Positions 16,459 through 23,995 of a stretch of 64,000 bases of DNA are shown here, piece after piece (position 1 is the stretch's first letter; each line of letters opens with the position of its first letter). The DNA lies in assembly GCA_024641705.1 (NCBI GenBank), contig JAHECO010000003.1:1-64000 (forward strand). The letters are read 5' to 3'. The position numbers and the translations under genes are program-made. The stretch is from Candidatus Kryptoniota bacterium (lineage in GTDB: Bacteria > Bacteroidota > Ignavibacteria > Kryptoniales > JAKASW01). Below the pieces are notes generated by a model. That model worked only from the letters and a program-made list of their open reading frames with translations, searched no databases and was not told where the DNA came from.

Positions 16459-17388
16459 ATGGGACTCTCGCGAAACATCCTTCTGTGGGCTTCTGAAAAT
16501 CCCTACTTACTGAAACATGTCCCGAACTACCGGTTCGTGCGCAGGGCTTTGAAGAGGTTCATGCCTGGCGAGGAGCTGAACGATGCGATCGGCGCGGCCA
16601 GAATCTTCAAGAACGACAGGATCCCGACCGTGTTCACGTTTCTCGGCGAAAGCGTCACGGAGTTGTCGGAAGCCGTCGCCGTTCGGGATCATTATATCGG
16701 CCTCCTCGACAGAATAGCGGCGGAGAAGCTGGACATCGAAGTATCGGTCAAGCTGACCCAGCTCGGCCTCGATCTCTCCGCCGATCACGCGTACGAGAAC
16801 TTCAAGTCGCTGGCCGCGAAGGCGCTCCAGGTGAAGAACATCGTCTGGATCGACATGGAGCGGAGCAACTACGTCGACGCGACGCTGGACCTTTACAAGA
16901 AAGTGAAGAAGGAATTTCCCAATACGGGTGTATGCCTGCAGTCGTACCTCAGGCGCACGAAGAAAGATGTCGAAGACCTGCTGGGCATCTCGCCGATCAT
17001 TCGGCTGGTAAAGGGCGCGTACAACGAACCCTCTGACATAGCGTTCCCCGATAAGGGCGACGTCGACAAGAACTACCTCGAACTTTCGACGATGCTCCTG
17101 AAGGGTATCCGCGACAACGGCGCGAGGACCGCGTTCGGGACGCACGACACCGACCTCCATGCGGAGATTATCAAGGTCGCCGGCGATATGGGGATGGCGA
17201 AGGACAAGGTCGAGATACAGATGTTGTACGGGATAAAGACGGCGGAACAGAAGCGTCTGGCAAATGAGGGATACAACCTGCGCGTCCTTATCAGCTACGG
17301 CAAGGCGTGGTATAAATGGTACGTGCGCCGGCTCGCCGAGCGCCCGGCGAATGTAGGATTTGTAATAAGAAATATCTTTTCAAGTTAG
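16459..17388 (+). CDS. Proline (or hydroxyproline) dehydrogenase, FAD-dependent
   Basis: 309 residues, the length of stand-alone bacterial proline dehydrogenases. It has the TIM-barrel segments DIEVSVKLTQLGLDLS (near 93-108), IVWIDMERSNYVDATLDLY (near 131-149), VCLQSYLRRTKKD (near 156-168), IRLVKGAYNEP (near 177-187), TAFGTHD (near 223-229), QMLYGI, and the terminal YVRRLAERPAN with the two arginines that clamp the carboxylate. It oxidises proline to P5C, passing electrons to quinone through FAD. Animal PRODH2, of the same family, prefers 4-hydroxyproline; the HOGA-like and AGXT genes next door make that substrate plausible here. AGGAG precedes the ATG. Confidence 0.92.
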   Translation: MGLSRNILLWASENPYLLKHVPNYRFVRRALKRFMPGEELNDAIGAARIFKNDRIPTVFTFLGESVTELSEAVAVRDHYIGLLDRIAAEKLDIEVSVKLTQLGLDLSADHAYENFKSLAAKALQVKNIVWIDMERSNYVDATLDLYKKVKKEFPNTGVCLQSYLRRTKKDVEDLLGISPIIRLVKGAYNEPSDIAFPDKGDVDKNYLELSTMLLKGIRDNGARTAFGTHDTDLHAEIIKVAGDMGMAKDKVEIQMLYGIKTAEQKRLANEGYNLRVLISYGKAWYKWYVRRLAERPANVGFVIRNIFSS

Positions 17389-17413
17389 GGACAGATTCGT
17401 TGTTCCCCCATGA

Positions 17414-17556
17414 ATTAGAAACTCTAAACACTAAATCCTAAACTCTAAACGATGCTCAAAATTCAAAACCACGATCTCAAAATCGTTGGTCTAACCGTCT
17501 CGGTTTTTGGTATTTCGAATTTGTTTGGAATTTAGAGTTTCGAGCTTAGGATTTCG
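17414..17556. repeat. AT-rich fold-back repeat between proline dehydrogenase and aldolase genes
   Basis: The left arm holds three spaced CTAAAC/CTAAAT units (AAACTCTAAACACTAAAT ...); the right arm holds GGAATTTAGAGTTTC and CTTAGGATTTCG, which can pair with it. The segment fills the gap between the two genes. Confidence 0.55.
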
Positions 17557-17582
17557 TTTTGTCGATTGAAGGGAAACGCGCC

Positions 17583-18464
17583 ATGATCAAAGGAATTATA
17601 CCACCCGTCACGACTCCGTTCGTCGTCGGTGAGGTGGCTTACGACAAGCTCACATCCAATATCGAGCGCTGGAACCGAACTAGTCTCAGCGGCTACGTAG
17701 TGATGGGTTCCAACGGCGAGAGCGCGTTTCTCACGCGCGATGAAAAGTTGAAGATTGTCGAGACCGCGAAGAAGAACATCTCGGCGGGCAAAATTCTCCT
17801 CGCAGGGACAGGTTCGGACTCGATCAAGGAAACGGTATCGCTTTCCAACGACGCCGCCGACCGCGGCGCGGATTACGCGCTTGTTCTCACGCCTTCGTTC
17901 TATAAAGGAAGCATGAACAGTGCGGCGTTCGTCAGGTTCTTCACGGAAGTTGCCGACAAGATCAAGATCCCGCTTGTAATATATAACGTGCCGAAGTTCA
18001 CGGGAGTGAACATTGAGGCGGATGCCGTCGCGAAACTGGCTCAGCACGGCAACATCGTCGGACTGAAGAACAGCGCTGAGAATGCCGCGCACACGGCGGA
18101 ACTCATAAGTGTCGTCCCCAGAGATTTTTCCGTGCTAGTCGGGACCGCCTCGGTGCTTTACCCCGGTCTTGCGGCGGGTGCTACGGGAGGCATACTCGCC
18201 CTCGCGAACATAGCACCGGACCAATGCGTGGAGATCCAGAGGCTCTTCGAGGCGGGGAAGCACGAAGAGGCATCGGCTCTTCAGAAGAAACTGATACCCG
18301 TCAACAAGGCAGTGACATCGAAGTACGGCGTGCCGGGATTGAAAGCGGCGCTGGACATGCTCGGCTATTTCGGCGGCGAGCCGCGCAGCCCGCTCGCGCC
18401 TATCGGCGAAAAAGAGAGGGAAGACGTGAAGATGATCCTTAAGACCGCCGGGTTGCTCGATTAG
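17583..18464 (+). CDS. DapA-superfamily aldolase, 4-hydroxy-2-oxoglutarate aldolase (HOGA)-like
   Basis: 293 residues from the ATG at 17583 (AAGGG 9 bases upstream; a TTG at 17559 is possible). Class I aldolase fold of the dihydrodipicolinate synthase family: GSNGES near 42-47, catalytic tyrosine in VIYNVP (near 134), Schiff-base lysine K162 in NIVGLKNSA. The C-terminal half (ILALANIAPDQC ... LIPVNKAVTSKYGVPGLKAALDMLGYFGG) matches, as I recall it, mammalian HOGA1 far better than bacterial DapA. HOGA splits 4-hydroxy-2-oxoglutarate to pyruvate and glyoxylate. The neighbouring glyoxylate aminotransferase supports this reading over lysine synthesis. Confidence 0.82.
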   Translation: MIKGIIPPVTTPFVVGEVAYDKLTSNIERWNRTSLSGYVVMGSNGESAFLTRDEKLKIVETAKKNISAGKILLAGTGSDSIKETVSLSNDAADRGADYALVLTPSFYKGSMNSAAFVRFFTEVADKIKIPLVIYNVPKFTGVNIEADAVAKLAQHGNIVGLKNSAENAAHTAELISVVPRDFSVLVGTASVLYPGLAAGATGGILALANIAPDQCVEIQRLFEAGKHEEASALQKKLIPVNKAVTSKYGVPGLKAALDMLGYFGGEPRSPLAPIGEKEREDVKMILKTAGLLD

Positions 18465-18500
18465 TCATGTTGCACAATAAAATGACAACCGATGTACGAA

Positions 18501-18625
18501 GAATCACCCTCCCTTTAATTCCCTCCCATTCCCGAACAGGAAGTTCGGGATCCCGAATTATAATAGGATGTTATAGATCGGGACAAGGGAGGGAAACCTT
18601 AAGGAGTGGAGTGATCGGGTGATTC
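18501..18625. repeat. 125-bp fold-back element
   Basis: Ends are GAATCACCC (18501) and GGGTGATTC (18617-18625). Inside, CCCTCCCTT (18507) pairs with AAGGGAGGG (18585), and CCCGAAC/GTTCGGG makes a central hairpin (18531-18549). No coding potential. It resembles a miniature inverted-repeat element; it lies just upstream of the insertion sequence. A second copy is not present in the window. Confidence 0.5.
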
Positions 18626-18691
18626 GATGAGCTCGAACGTGATTTCTTCTCGGTCTTGAAATATTGACTTCGACGACCCTTCTGGTTGGTT

Positions 18692-20452
18692 GAGGCTGTC
18701 CCAAAAGTAAACGGTAAGATGGAACGGGAGAGGGTTGAGATCGTCAAATGGATAAATGGAGGAAGAAGAGATGCAAGAACAAGCAACGACACTATTTGGC
18801 GAGATAGCGAAGGAAGAGAAAGGCAAGAGGAAGAAAGGGAGACAGGTGTTCAAGCCGTACGAACAGAACCAGATGATGTTATTACCACCGAGCCTTGAGG
18901 AGCTGATACCGGAGAAGCATATGGTGAGAGTAGTGAACAAGACGATAGATGGATTAAGGATAGAGGCACTGGTATCGACATATGAAGGAGGAGGAACAAG
19001 TGCATATCACCCACTAATGATGTTAAAGGTGCTGGTGTACGCATACGTGTCGAAGATATATTCATCGAGAAAGATAGCAAAGGCACTGAGAGAGGATGTG
19101 AATTTTATGTGGCTGTCGGGGATGAACCGGCCAGACTTCAGGACGATTAATGCGTTCCGGTCAGGACGGCTGAAGAGGGTGATAGATGAAGTGTTCGGAA
19201 CGATGACGCTGTTCTTGATTGAACACGGATATGTGGATTTAGAGGAATACTTTGTAGATGGGACGAAGATTAGGGCAGACAACAACAAGCACAAGGTAGT
19301 ATGGAAAAAGAACACAAAGCGATACAAGCAGAAGGTCCAGGAGAAGATAAAGGGATTGTTGAAGGAGATAGAGGAAGTAAACGAGGAGGAGAACAAACGA
19401 TACGGGGACAGAGACCTTGAAGAGATGGGAGAAGGGACTGATTTGACAAGCGAAGACGTGAAGGAACAGATAAAGAAGATAAACGAGATAATCAAGAAGG
19501 TGCCGAAGGACAACAAGAAGGCCACCAAAGCAGTGAGGGAAATCGAGACAAAACTGACTCCGAAGCTTGAGAGATATGAAGAACAGGGAAAGAGATTAGC
19601 TGGGCGGAACAGTTATGCAAAGACGGACACAGATGCGACGGTGTTCCGAATGAAGGACGGACAGTTACTGCCGGCGTACAACCTTATCATAGGTACACAA
19701 AATCAGTTCATACTGAACTTCAGTTTCAACCAGAGGAAAGCGTCGGAGAGCAATGGACTCATAGAACACTTACGACACGGGAAAAGGATTATGGGCCGTC
19801 ACCCATCGGTGGTAGTCGGAGGTAGCGCGTATGGGAGCGAAGAGAACTATGCATTCCTGGAGAAAGAGGAGATTGGAAATTATCTCAAATACAACACGTT
19901 CCATATCGAGAAGAATAGGAAGTTCAGAGACAATCCATATCGGAAGGAGAATTTTCCATACGATCGGGGAACAGACACATATAGATGTCCACAAGACCGG
20001 CCACTGAATTTTAAAGAAACCAGAAAAGTAACGACGGACAACGGATATGAGACTGAGATCAGAATTTACCGGTGTACCGACTGTAGCAACTGCTCTGTCA
20101 GCAATATGTGTAAGCGTGGTGAAGGCAACCGAACGATCCAGATAAATCGGAAATTGGAAGCATATCGTACACAGGCACGAGCCAATCTTGAGTCAGAAAA
20201 AGGGATTGCTCTGCGCAAGGAACGTGGAGTCGATGTCGAGCCTGTTTTTGCGGACATAAAACTAAACCAGAGCTACCAAAGGTTCAGATTAAGAGGTCAA
20301 GAAAAAGTAAATGTAGAGATGGGACTTCTGAGCATTGCCCACAACACAAAGAAGATGGCCTTATGGATCAATTAGGCTAGAAGGCATCACTACTATCCAA
20401 TCCTCCTTCAAGTCGTCTTCCTTGATCCGTACGCCTTGTTTTAGGACAACCA
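18692..20452 (+). mobile_element. IS1182-like insertion sequence
   Basis: One transposase gene lies between imperfect inverted ends: GAGGCTGTCCCAAAAG on the left and, read from the right, GTGGTTGTCCTAAAACAAGG. I see no convincing target duplication. The DNA is AGA-rich and more AT-rich than the metabolic genes around it. It separates the HOGA-like gene from the aminotransferase gene. Confidence 0.8.
18756..20375 (+). CDS. IS1182-family DDE transposase, second catalytic Asp replaced
   Basis: 539 residues. N-terminal DUF772-type part (YHPLMMLKVLVYAYVSKIYSSRKIAKAL, near 87-114), first catalytic aspartate D168 in YFVDGTKIRADNN, a lysine/glutamate-rich coiled coil (about 180-270), a zinc-binding CxxC-type cluster near 443-456 (CTDCSNCSVSNMC), and E495 in RGVDVEPVFADIK. 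The second Asp normally lies in an AD-S/A-x-YGSEENY motif; here the sequence is VVGGSAYGSEENY, with G356 in its place (GGT, one transition from GAT). The frame is otherwise full length. This copy is probably unable to transpose. Confidence 0.9.
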   Translation: MEEEEMQEQATTLFGEIAKEEKGKRKKGRQVFKPYEQNQMMLLPPSLEELIPEKHMVRVVNKTIDGLRIEALVSTYEGGGTSAYHPLMMLKVLVYAYVSKIYSSRKIAKALREDVNFMWLSGMNRPDFRTINAFRSGRLKRVIDEVFGTMTLFLIEHGYVDLEEYFVDGTKIRADNNKHKVVWKKNTKRYKQKVQEKIKGLLKEIEEVNEEENKRYGDRDLEEMGEGTDLTSEDVKEQIKKINEIIKKVPKDNKKATKAVREIETKLTPKLERYEEQGKRLAGRNSYAKTDTDATVFRMKDGQLLPAYNLIIGTQNQFILNFSFNQRKASESNGLIEHLRHGKRIMGRHPSVVVGGSAYGSEENYAFLEKEEIGNYLKYNTFHIEKNRKFRDNPYRKENFPYDRGTDTYRCPQDRPLNFKETRKVTTDNGYETEIRIYRCTDCSNCSVSNMCKRGEGNRTIQINRKLEAYRTQARANLESEKGIALRKERGVDVEPVFADIKLNQSYQRFRLRGQEKVNVEMGLLSIAHNTKKMALWIN

Positions 20453-20510
20453 CATTAAGGTGGGGGTGAGGCCATGAAATGGAAAAGCTGCGCTTTTGTG
20501 GACAAGTGAA

Positions 20511-20948
20511 ATGAGAAGCAAGCTAACGCCGATCGCTCGAGGATTGCGCAGGCGCATGACCGAGGCCGAGCGATGGTTGTGGAAAGCTCTCCGCGGCAAG
20601 CGGCTGGAAGGCTTGAAGTTCAGAAGGCAGCAGCCGATAGATCCTTTCATCGTCGACTTCGTTTGCTTTGAAAAGAAATTGGTCATAGAAGCCGATGGCG
20701 GCCAACACTTCGAAGGTGAACAAAAGGAGAAAGACCTCGACAGAGACCGCTGGCTTCGTGAGCAAGGATTTGAAGTTCTTAGATTCAGTAATTCAGAAAT
20801 AATGACAAGTACTGACGGTGTGATTACGAGAATATTGGAACACACCATTGTATCTCCATCTGTGCCCGGAGACCCCTCTCCCTCGAAGGGAGAGGGTGGT
20901 GGTGTGGCAATGTTTCTCAAACACGTGTTTAGTAGGAGATGCAAATGA
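20511..20948 (+). CDS. DUF559 endonuclease-like protein
   Basis: 145 residues of the DUF559 (Vsr-like, PD-(D/E)XK) family: RRRMTEAERWLWKALRGKRLEGLKFRRQQPIDPFIVDFVC, then LVIEADGGQHFEG with the acidic residue and Q-x-H of the nuclease core, and FEVLRFSNSEI. The ATG at 20511 is preferred to a TTG at 20496. After the nuclease core an extra tail of about 25 residues is encoded across a palindrome (20874-20896). The stop overlaps the ATG of the aminotransferase gene by 4 bases, so translation may be coupled. Cellular role unknown; the gene looks inserted in the catabolic block together with the IS. Confidence 0.88.
   Translation: MRSKLTPIARGLRRRMTEAERWLWKALRGKRLEGLKFRRQQPIDPFIVDFVCFEKKLVIEADGGQHFEGEQKEKDLDRDRWLREQGFEVLRFSNSEIMTSTDGVITRILEHTIVSPSVPGDPSPSKGEGGGVAMFLKHVFSRRCK
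20874..20896. repeat. Palindrome in the 3' end of the DUF559 gene
   Basis: CCCTCTCCCT and AGGGAGAGGG flank a 3-base loop. DUF559 genes in other genomes are, as I recall, often followed by or contain short CCCTC/GAGGG palindromes; here it is inside the coding frame. Confidence 0.7.
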
Positions 20949-22063
20949 AAATTAGTTCTTTCCGTCCCCCCGACAGGATCCTGATGGGTCCCGGCCCCTC
21001 GAACGTTCATCCTAGAGTTCTCGAGGCGATGGCACGCCCGACCATCGGCCACCTCGATCCTGAATTCATCAGGATGATGGACGAACTCAAGACGCTGCTC
21101 AGGGATACTTTCCTTACTAAGAACGACGTAACATTCCCGATCTCAGGCCCCGGCTCGCTCGGCATGGAGACTGCGGTCGTCAACATGGTAGAACCGGGAA
21201 TGAAAGTGGTCGTCTGCGTCAACGGCGCTTTCGGCGGGCGCATAAAGGAAATGATCGGACGACACGGCGGCATACCGCTGGTCGTCGAAGCCCCCTGGGG
21301 CGAGCCGATCGACCCGGCGAAACTCGAAGAGGTCCTCTCGCAGAATAAAGACACAAAGGTTGTCGCCTTCATTCATGCAGAGACCTCGACGGGCGCACGC
21401 TCCGATGTGGCGGCGCTCGCGAAGATCGCCCGGAAGTACGGCTGTCTCACTATTGCCGACACGGTCACCTCCCTCGGCGGCATACCCGTGAGGGTCGACG
21501 AATGGGAGCTCGATGTCGCTTATTCGGGGAGCCAGAAGTGCCTGTCGTGTCCGCCGGGATTGTCGCCGATTACCTTCAGCGAGCGCGCGGTGAACGCGGT
21601 GAAGAACCGAAAAACAAAAGTGCAAAGCTGGTTTATGGATGTGGGGCTCGTGCTCAGTTACTGGAGCGGCGCGAAGCGGACATATCACCATACCGCTCCC
21701 ATCAATGCACTCTACGGCCTTCACGAAGCTCTTCTCCTGGTTCAGGAGGAAGGGCTCGAGAACGCGTGGGCGCGGCATAAGAAGAATGCCGAGCTGTTCC
21801 GGGCCGGGCTCGAAAAGATCGGACTCAAACCGTTCGTTACCGGCGAGGCGAGCCTGCCGGAGCTGGCTATCGTCACGGTTCCAGACGGGGTCGACGAGGC
21901 CGCCGTAAGAAATCACCTCCTGAACAAGTTCAATATCGAGATCGGCGCCGGACTCGGACAGCTTGCCGGAAAAATCTGGAGGATCGGCCTGATGGGCTAT
22001 ACGTCGAATGAGAAGAACGTTAACCTGTGTCTGGAAGCGTTGAAGGATGCTCTGAAAAGGTAA
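20945..22063 (+). CDS. Alanine/serine-glyoxylate aminotransferase (AGXT-like)
   Basis: 372 residues from the ATG at 20945 with AGGAG 7 bases upstream. Class V aminotransferase: ILMGPGPSNVHPRVLEAM (near 10-27) is the substrate-binding start of alanine-glyoxylate transaminases, ISGPGSLGMETAVVN the PLP phosphate region, IADTVTSLGGIPV holds the aspartate under the ring, and the PLP lysine is K198 in AYSGSQKCLSCPPG. YHHTAPINALYGLHEALLL is typical of AGXT. The reaction would convert glyoxylate to glycine with alanine or serine as donor. Next to a HOGA-like aldolase this is a sensible glyoxylate sink. Confidence 0.9.
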   Translation: MKISSFRPPDRILMGPGPSNVHPRVLEAMARPTIGHLDPEFIRMMDELKTLLRDTFLTKNDVTFPISGPGSLGMETAVVNMVEPGMKVVVCVNGAFGGRIKEMIGRHGGIPLVVEAPWGEPIDPAKLEEVLSQNKDTKVVAFIHAETSTGARSDVAALAKIARKYGCLTIADTVTSLGGIPVRVDEWELDVAYSGSQKCLSCPPGLSPITFSERAVNAVKNRKTKVQSWFMDVGLVLSYWSGAKRTYHHTAPINALYGLHEALLLVQEEGLENAWARHKKNAELFRAGLEKIGLKPFVTGEASLPELAIVTVPDGVDEAAVRNHLLNKFNIEIGAGLGQLAGKIWRIGLMGYTSNEKNVNLCLEALKDALKR

Positions 22064-22065
22064 GT

Positions 22066-22206
22066 CAAAATTCAAAAATCAAACCTGCCCTGACGACAGG
22101 TCAGAAACTCAAAGGTCAAAGTCACAGGTCAAAAGTCAAAAATATGGCATGCAGAGTTTTGATTTTTGAGTTGTAGTTTTGACCTTTGACTTTTGACTTT
22201 TGAATT
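22066..22206. repeat. AT-rich fold-back repeat with a CCTGAC/GTCAG core
   Basis: Left arm AAAATTCAAAAATCAAA and GGTCAAAAGTCAAAAA; right arm TTTGACCTTTGACTTTTGAC. In the middle is CCTGCCCTGACGACAGGTCAG (22084-22104 in this direction), which resembles the segment at 56750. It fills the gap between the aminotransferase and P5C dehydrogenase genes. Confidence 0.55.
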
Positions 22207-22246
22207 GTTTCAAGATTCTCCATAAAAAATAAGGAGTACTGTTAAA

Positions 22247-23881
22247 GTGGCCAACGCGAAATTTGAAATTCCGATGCCGCCGAACGAGCCCGTGAAGAAT
22301 TACAACCCCGGCTCGCCGGAGCGCGCGTCTCTGAAGGCAAAACTCGAGGAGATGCAGAGCAAGCAGATCGAGATTCCCCTGATCATCGGGGGCGAAGAGG
22401 TGAAGACCGGAAAGACGGCGAAGTGCGTCCTTCCGCACGATCACAAGACGGTCATTGCGACGTATCACCAGGCCGGTGAAAAGGAAGTCAACATGGCGAT
22501 CCAGGCCGCGCTTGCGGCTCGGACGGCGTGGGCAGCCCTCGACTGGGAAGAAAGGCTCTCGATATTTATGAAAGCGGCGGCCCTTCTCTCCGGCCCGTGG
22601 CGCGACACCCTTAACGCCGCGACCATGCTCGGCCAGAGCAAGAACGCCTTCCAAGCAGAAATAGATTCCGCGGCGGAGCTTACAGACTTCTTTCGCTTCA
22701 ACGCGTACTATGCGATGCAGCTCTTCGAGCAGCAGCCGCCTCACTCTCCGATGGACGTGCGCAACAAGATGGAGTACAGGCCGCTGGAAGGTTTCGTCTT
22801 CGCTGTTTCACCGTTTAACTTCACATCGATTGCCGGCAACCTCCCGACTGCCCCGGCGATGGTGGGCAACGTCGTCCTCGCGAAGCCCGCATCGAGCGCA
22901 GTGTATTCCGCCTATCATATAATGCAGATACTGAAGGAGGCAGGTGTCCCGCCGGGAGTCATCAACTTCGTCCCCGGCCCGGGTGGAGCGGTCGGACGAC
23001 CCGCGATGCTCTCGTCGTATCTCGCCGGAATCCATTTCACCGGAAGTACATCCGTGTTCCAGGATATGTGGAAGACGGTGGGGACCAACATCGCCAACTA
23101 CAAGTCTTATCCGAGGATCGTCGGCGAGACCGGAGGCAAGGACTTCATCTTTGCGGACAAGAGTGCCGATATCGAAGAGCTCGGCGTCGCCATCATCCGC
23201 GGTGCGTTCGAATACCAGGGACAGAAATGTTCCGCCGCCTCGCGTTCGTATATACCCAAATCGCTGTGGGCGGATCTGAAGGACTACATGGTGAAGGAAC
23301 TGAAGACGGTCAAGATGGGCGACCCGCGCGACTTCAGCAATTTCATGAACGCGGTTATAGACAAGGGCGCGTTCACCACGATAACCGAGTACATTGAGTT
23401 CGCAAATAAGTCGAGCGACGCGGAGATCGTCTACGGCGGAAACTACGACGACTCCAAAGGCTATTTCATCGAACCCACCCTTATACTCGCGAAGAACCCG
23501 CACTTCCGCACGATGGAAGAGGAGATATTCGGACCCGTCATGACCATCTACGTGTACGACGACGACAAGTACGAAGAGACGCTCCACCTATGCGACGAGA
23601 CCTCCCCCTATGCGCTGACAGGAGCGGTGTTTGCTCACGACAGGTACGCCGTCGCGACGGCGAACAAGATACTCGTCAACTCGTCCGGCAACTTCTACAT
23701 CAACGACAAGCCGACGGGTGCGGTCGTCGGGCAGCAGCCTTTCGGAGGAGCGCGCGCGAGCGGCACCAACGACAAAGCAGGCAGCTTCCTGAACATGGTT
23801 CGCTGGATGTCGCCCAGGAGCACGAAGGAAAACCTCGTTCCTCCGAAGAACTACCGGTACCCGTTCATGTCGGAGAAGTAA
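22247..23881 (+). CDS. pruA: L-glutamate gamma-semialdehyde (P5C) dehydrogenase
   Basis: 544 residues, GTG start fixed by AAGGAGT at 22231. Aldehyde dehydrogenase fold: NAD-binding AVSPFNFTSIAGNL (near 187-200), catalytic Glu in RIVGETGGKDF, catalytic C328 in YQGQKCSAASR, and the GQQPFGGARASGTNDKAG anchor loop near the C-terminus. Length, the N-terminal NEPVKNYNPGSPER and overall wording follow the ALDH4A1/TIGR01236 branch found in animals and Bacteroidota rather than the PutA-type domain. It oxidises glutamate semialdehyde (or its 4-hydroxy form) to the acid with NAD. It completes the two-step route begun by the dehydrogenase at 16459. Confidence 0.95.
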   Translation: MANAKFEIPMPPNEPVKNYNPGSPERASLKAKLEEMQSKQIEIPLIIGGEEVKTGKTAKCVLPHDHKTVIATYHQAGEKEVNMAIQAALAARTAWAALDWEERLSIFMKAAALLSGPWRDTLNAATMLGQSKNAFQAEIDSAAELTDFFRFNAYYAMQLFEQQPPHSPMDVRNKMEYRPLEGFVFAVSPFNFTSIAGNLPTAPAMVGNVVLAKPASSAVYSAYHIMQILKEAGVPPGVINFVPGPGGAVGRPAMLSSYLAGIHFTGSTSVFQDMWKTVGTNIANYKSYPRIVGETGGKDFIFADKSADIEELGVAIIRGAFEYQGQKCSAASRSYIPKSLWADLKDYMVKELKTVKMGDPRDFSNFMNAVIDKGAFTTITEYIEFANKSSDAEIVYGGNYDDSKGYFIEPTLILAKNPHFRTMEEEIFGPVMTIYVYDDDKYEETLHLCDETSPYALTGAVFAHDRYAVATANKILVNSSGNFYINDKPTGAVVGQQPFGGARASGTNDKAGSFLNMVRWMSPRSTKENLVPPKNYRYPFMSEK

Positions 23882-23907
23882 TTTCTTCCTTTGCTGAAAT
23901 CCGGAAA

Positions 23908-23928
23908 GGGGCGGTTGGTCGCCGCCCC
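23908..23928 (+). terminator. Terminator-like hairpin
   Basis: GGGGCGG/CCGCCCC stem 26 bases after the pruA stop. No T-run follows, so it may slow but not fully stop transcription. Confidence 0.4.
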
Positions 23929-23995
23929 TGGCCGTAAGACAGTATTCCGGAACATGTCTTCGACTCGCTGAAAACCGCCAACCAGGAGTCCGTTA

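Noticed and set aside
17583-18464. Lysine-biosynthesis DapA
   Set aside because: The C-terminal half and the neighbours point to a HOGA-type aldolase; no other lysine genes are nearby.
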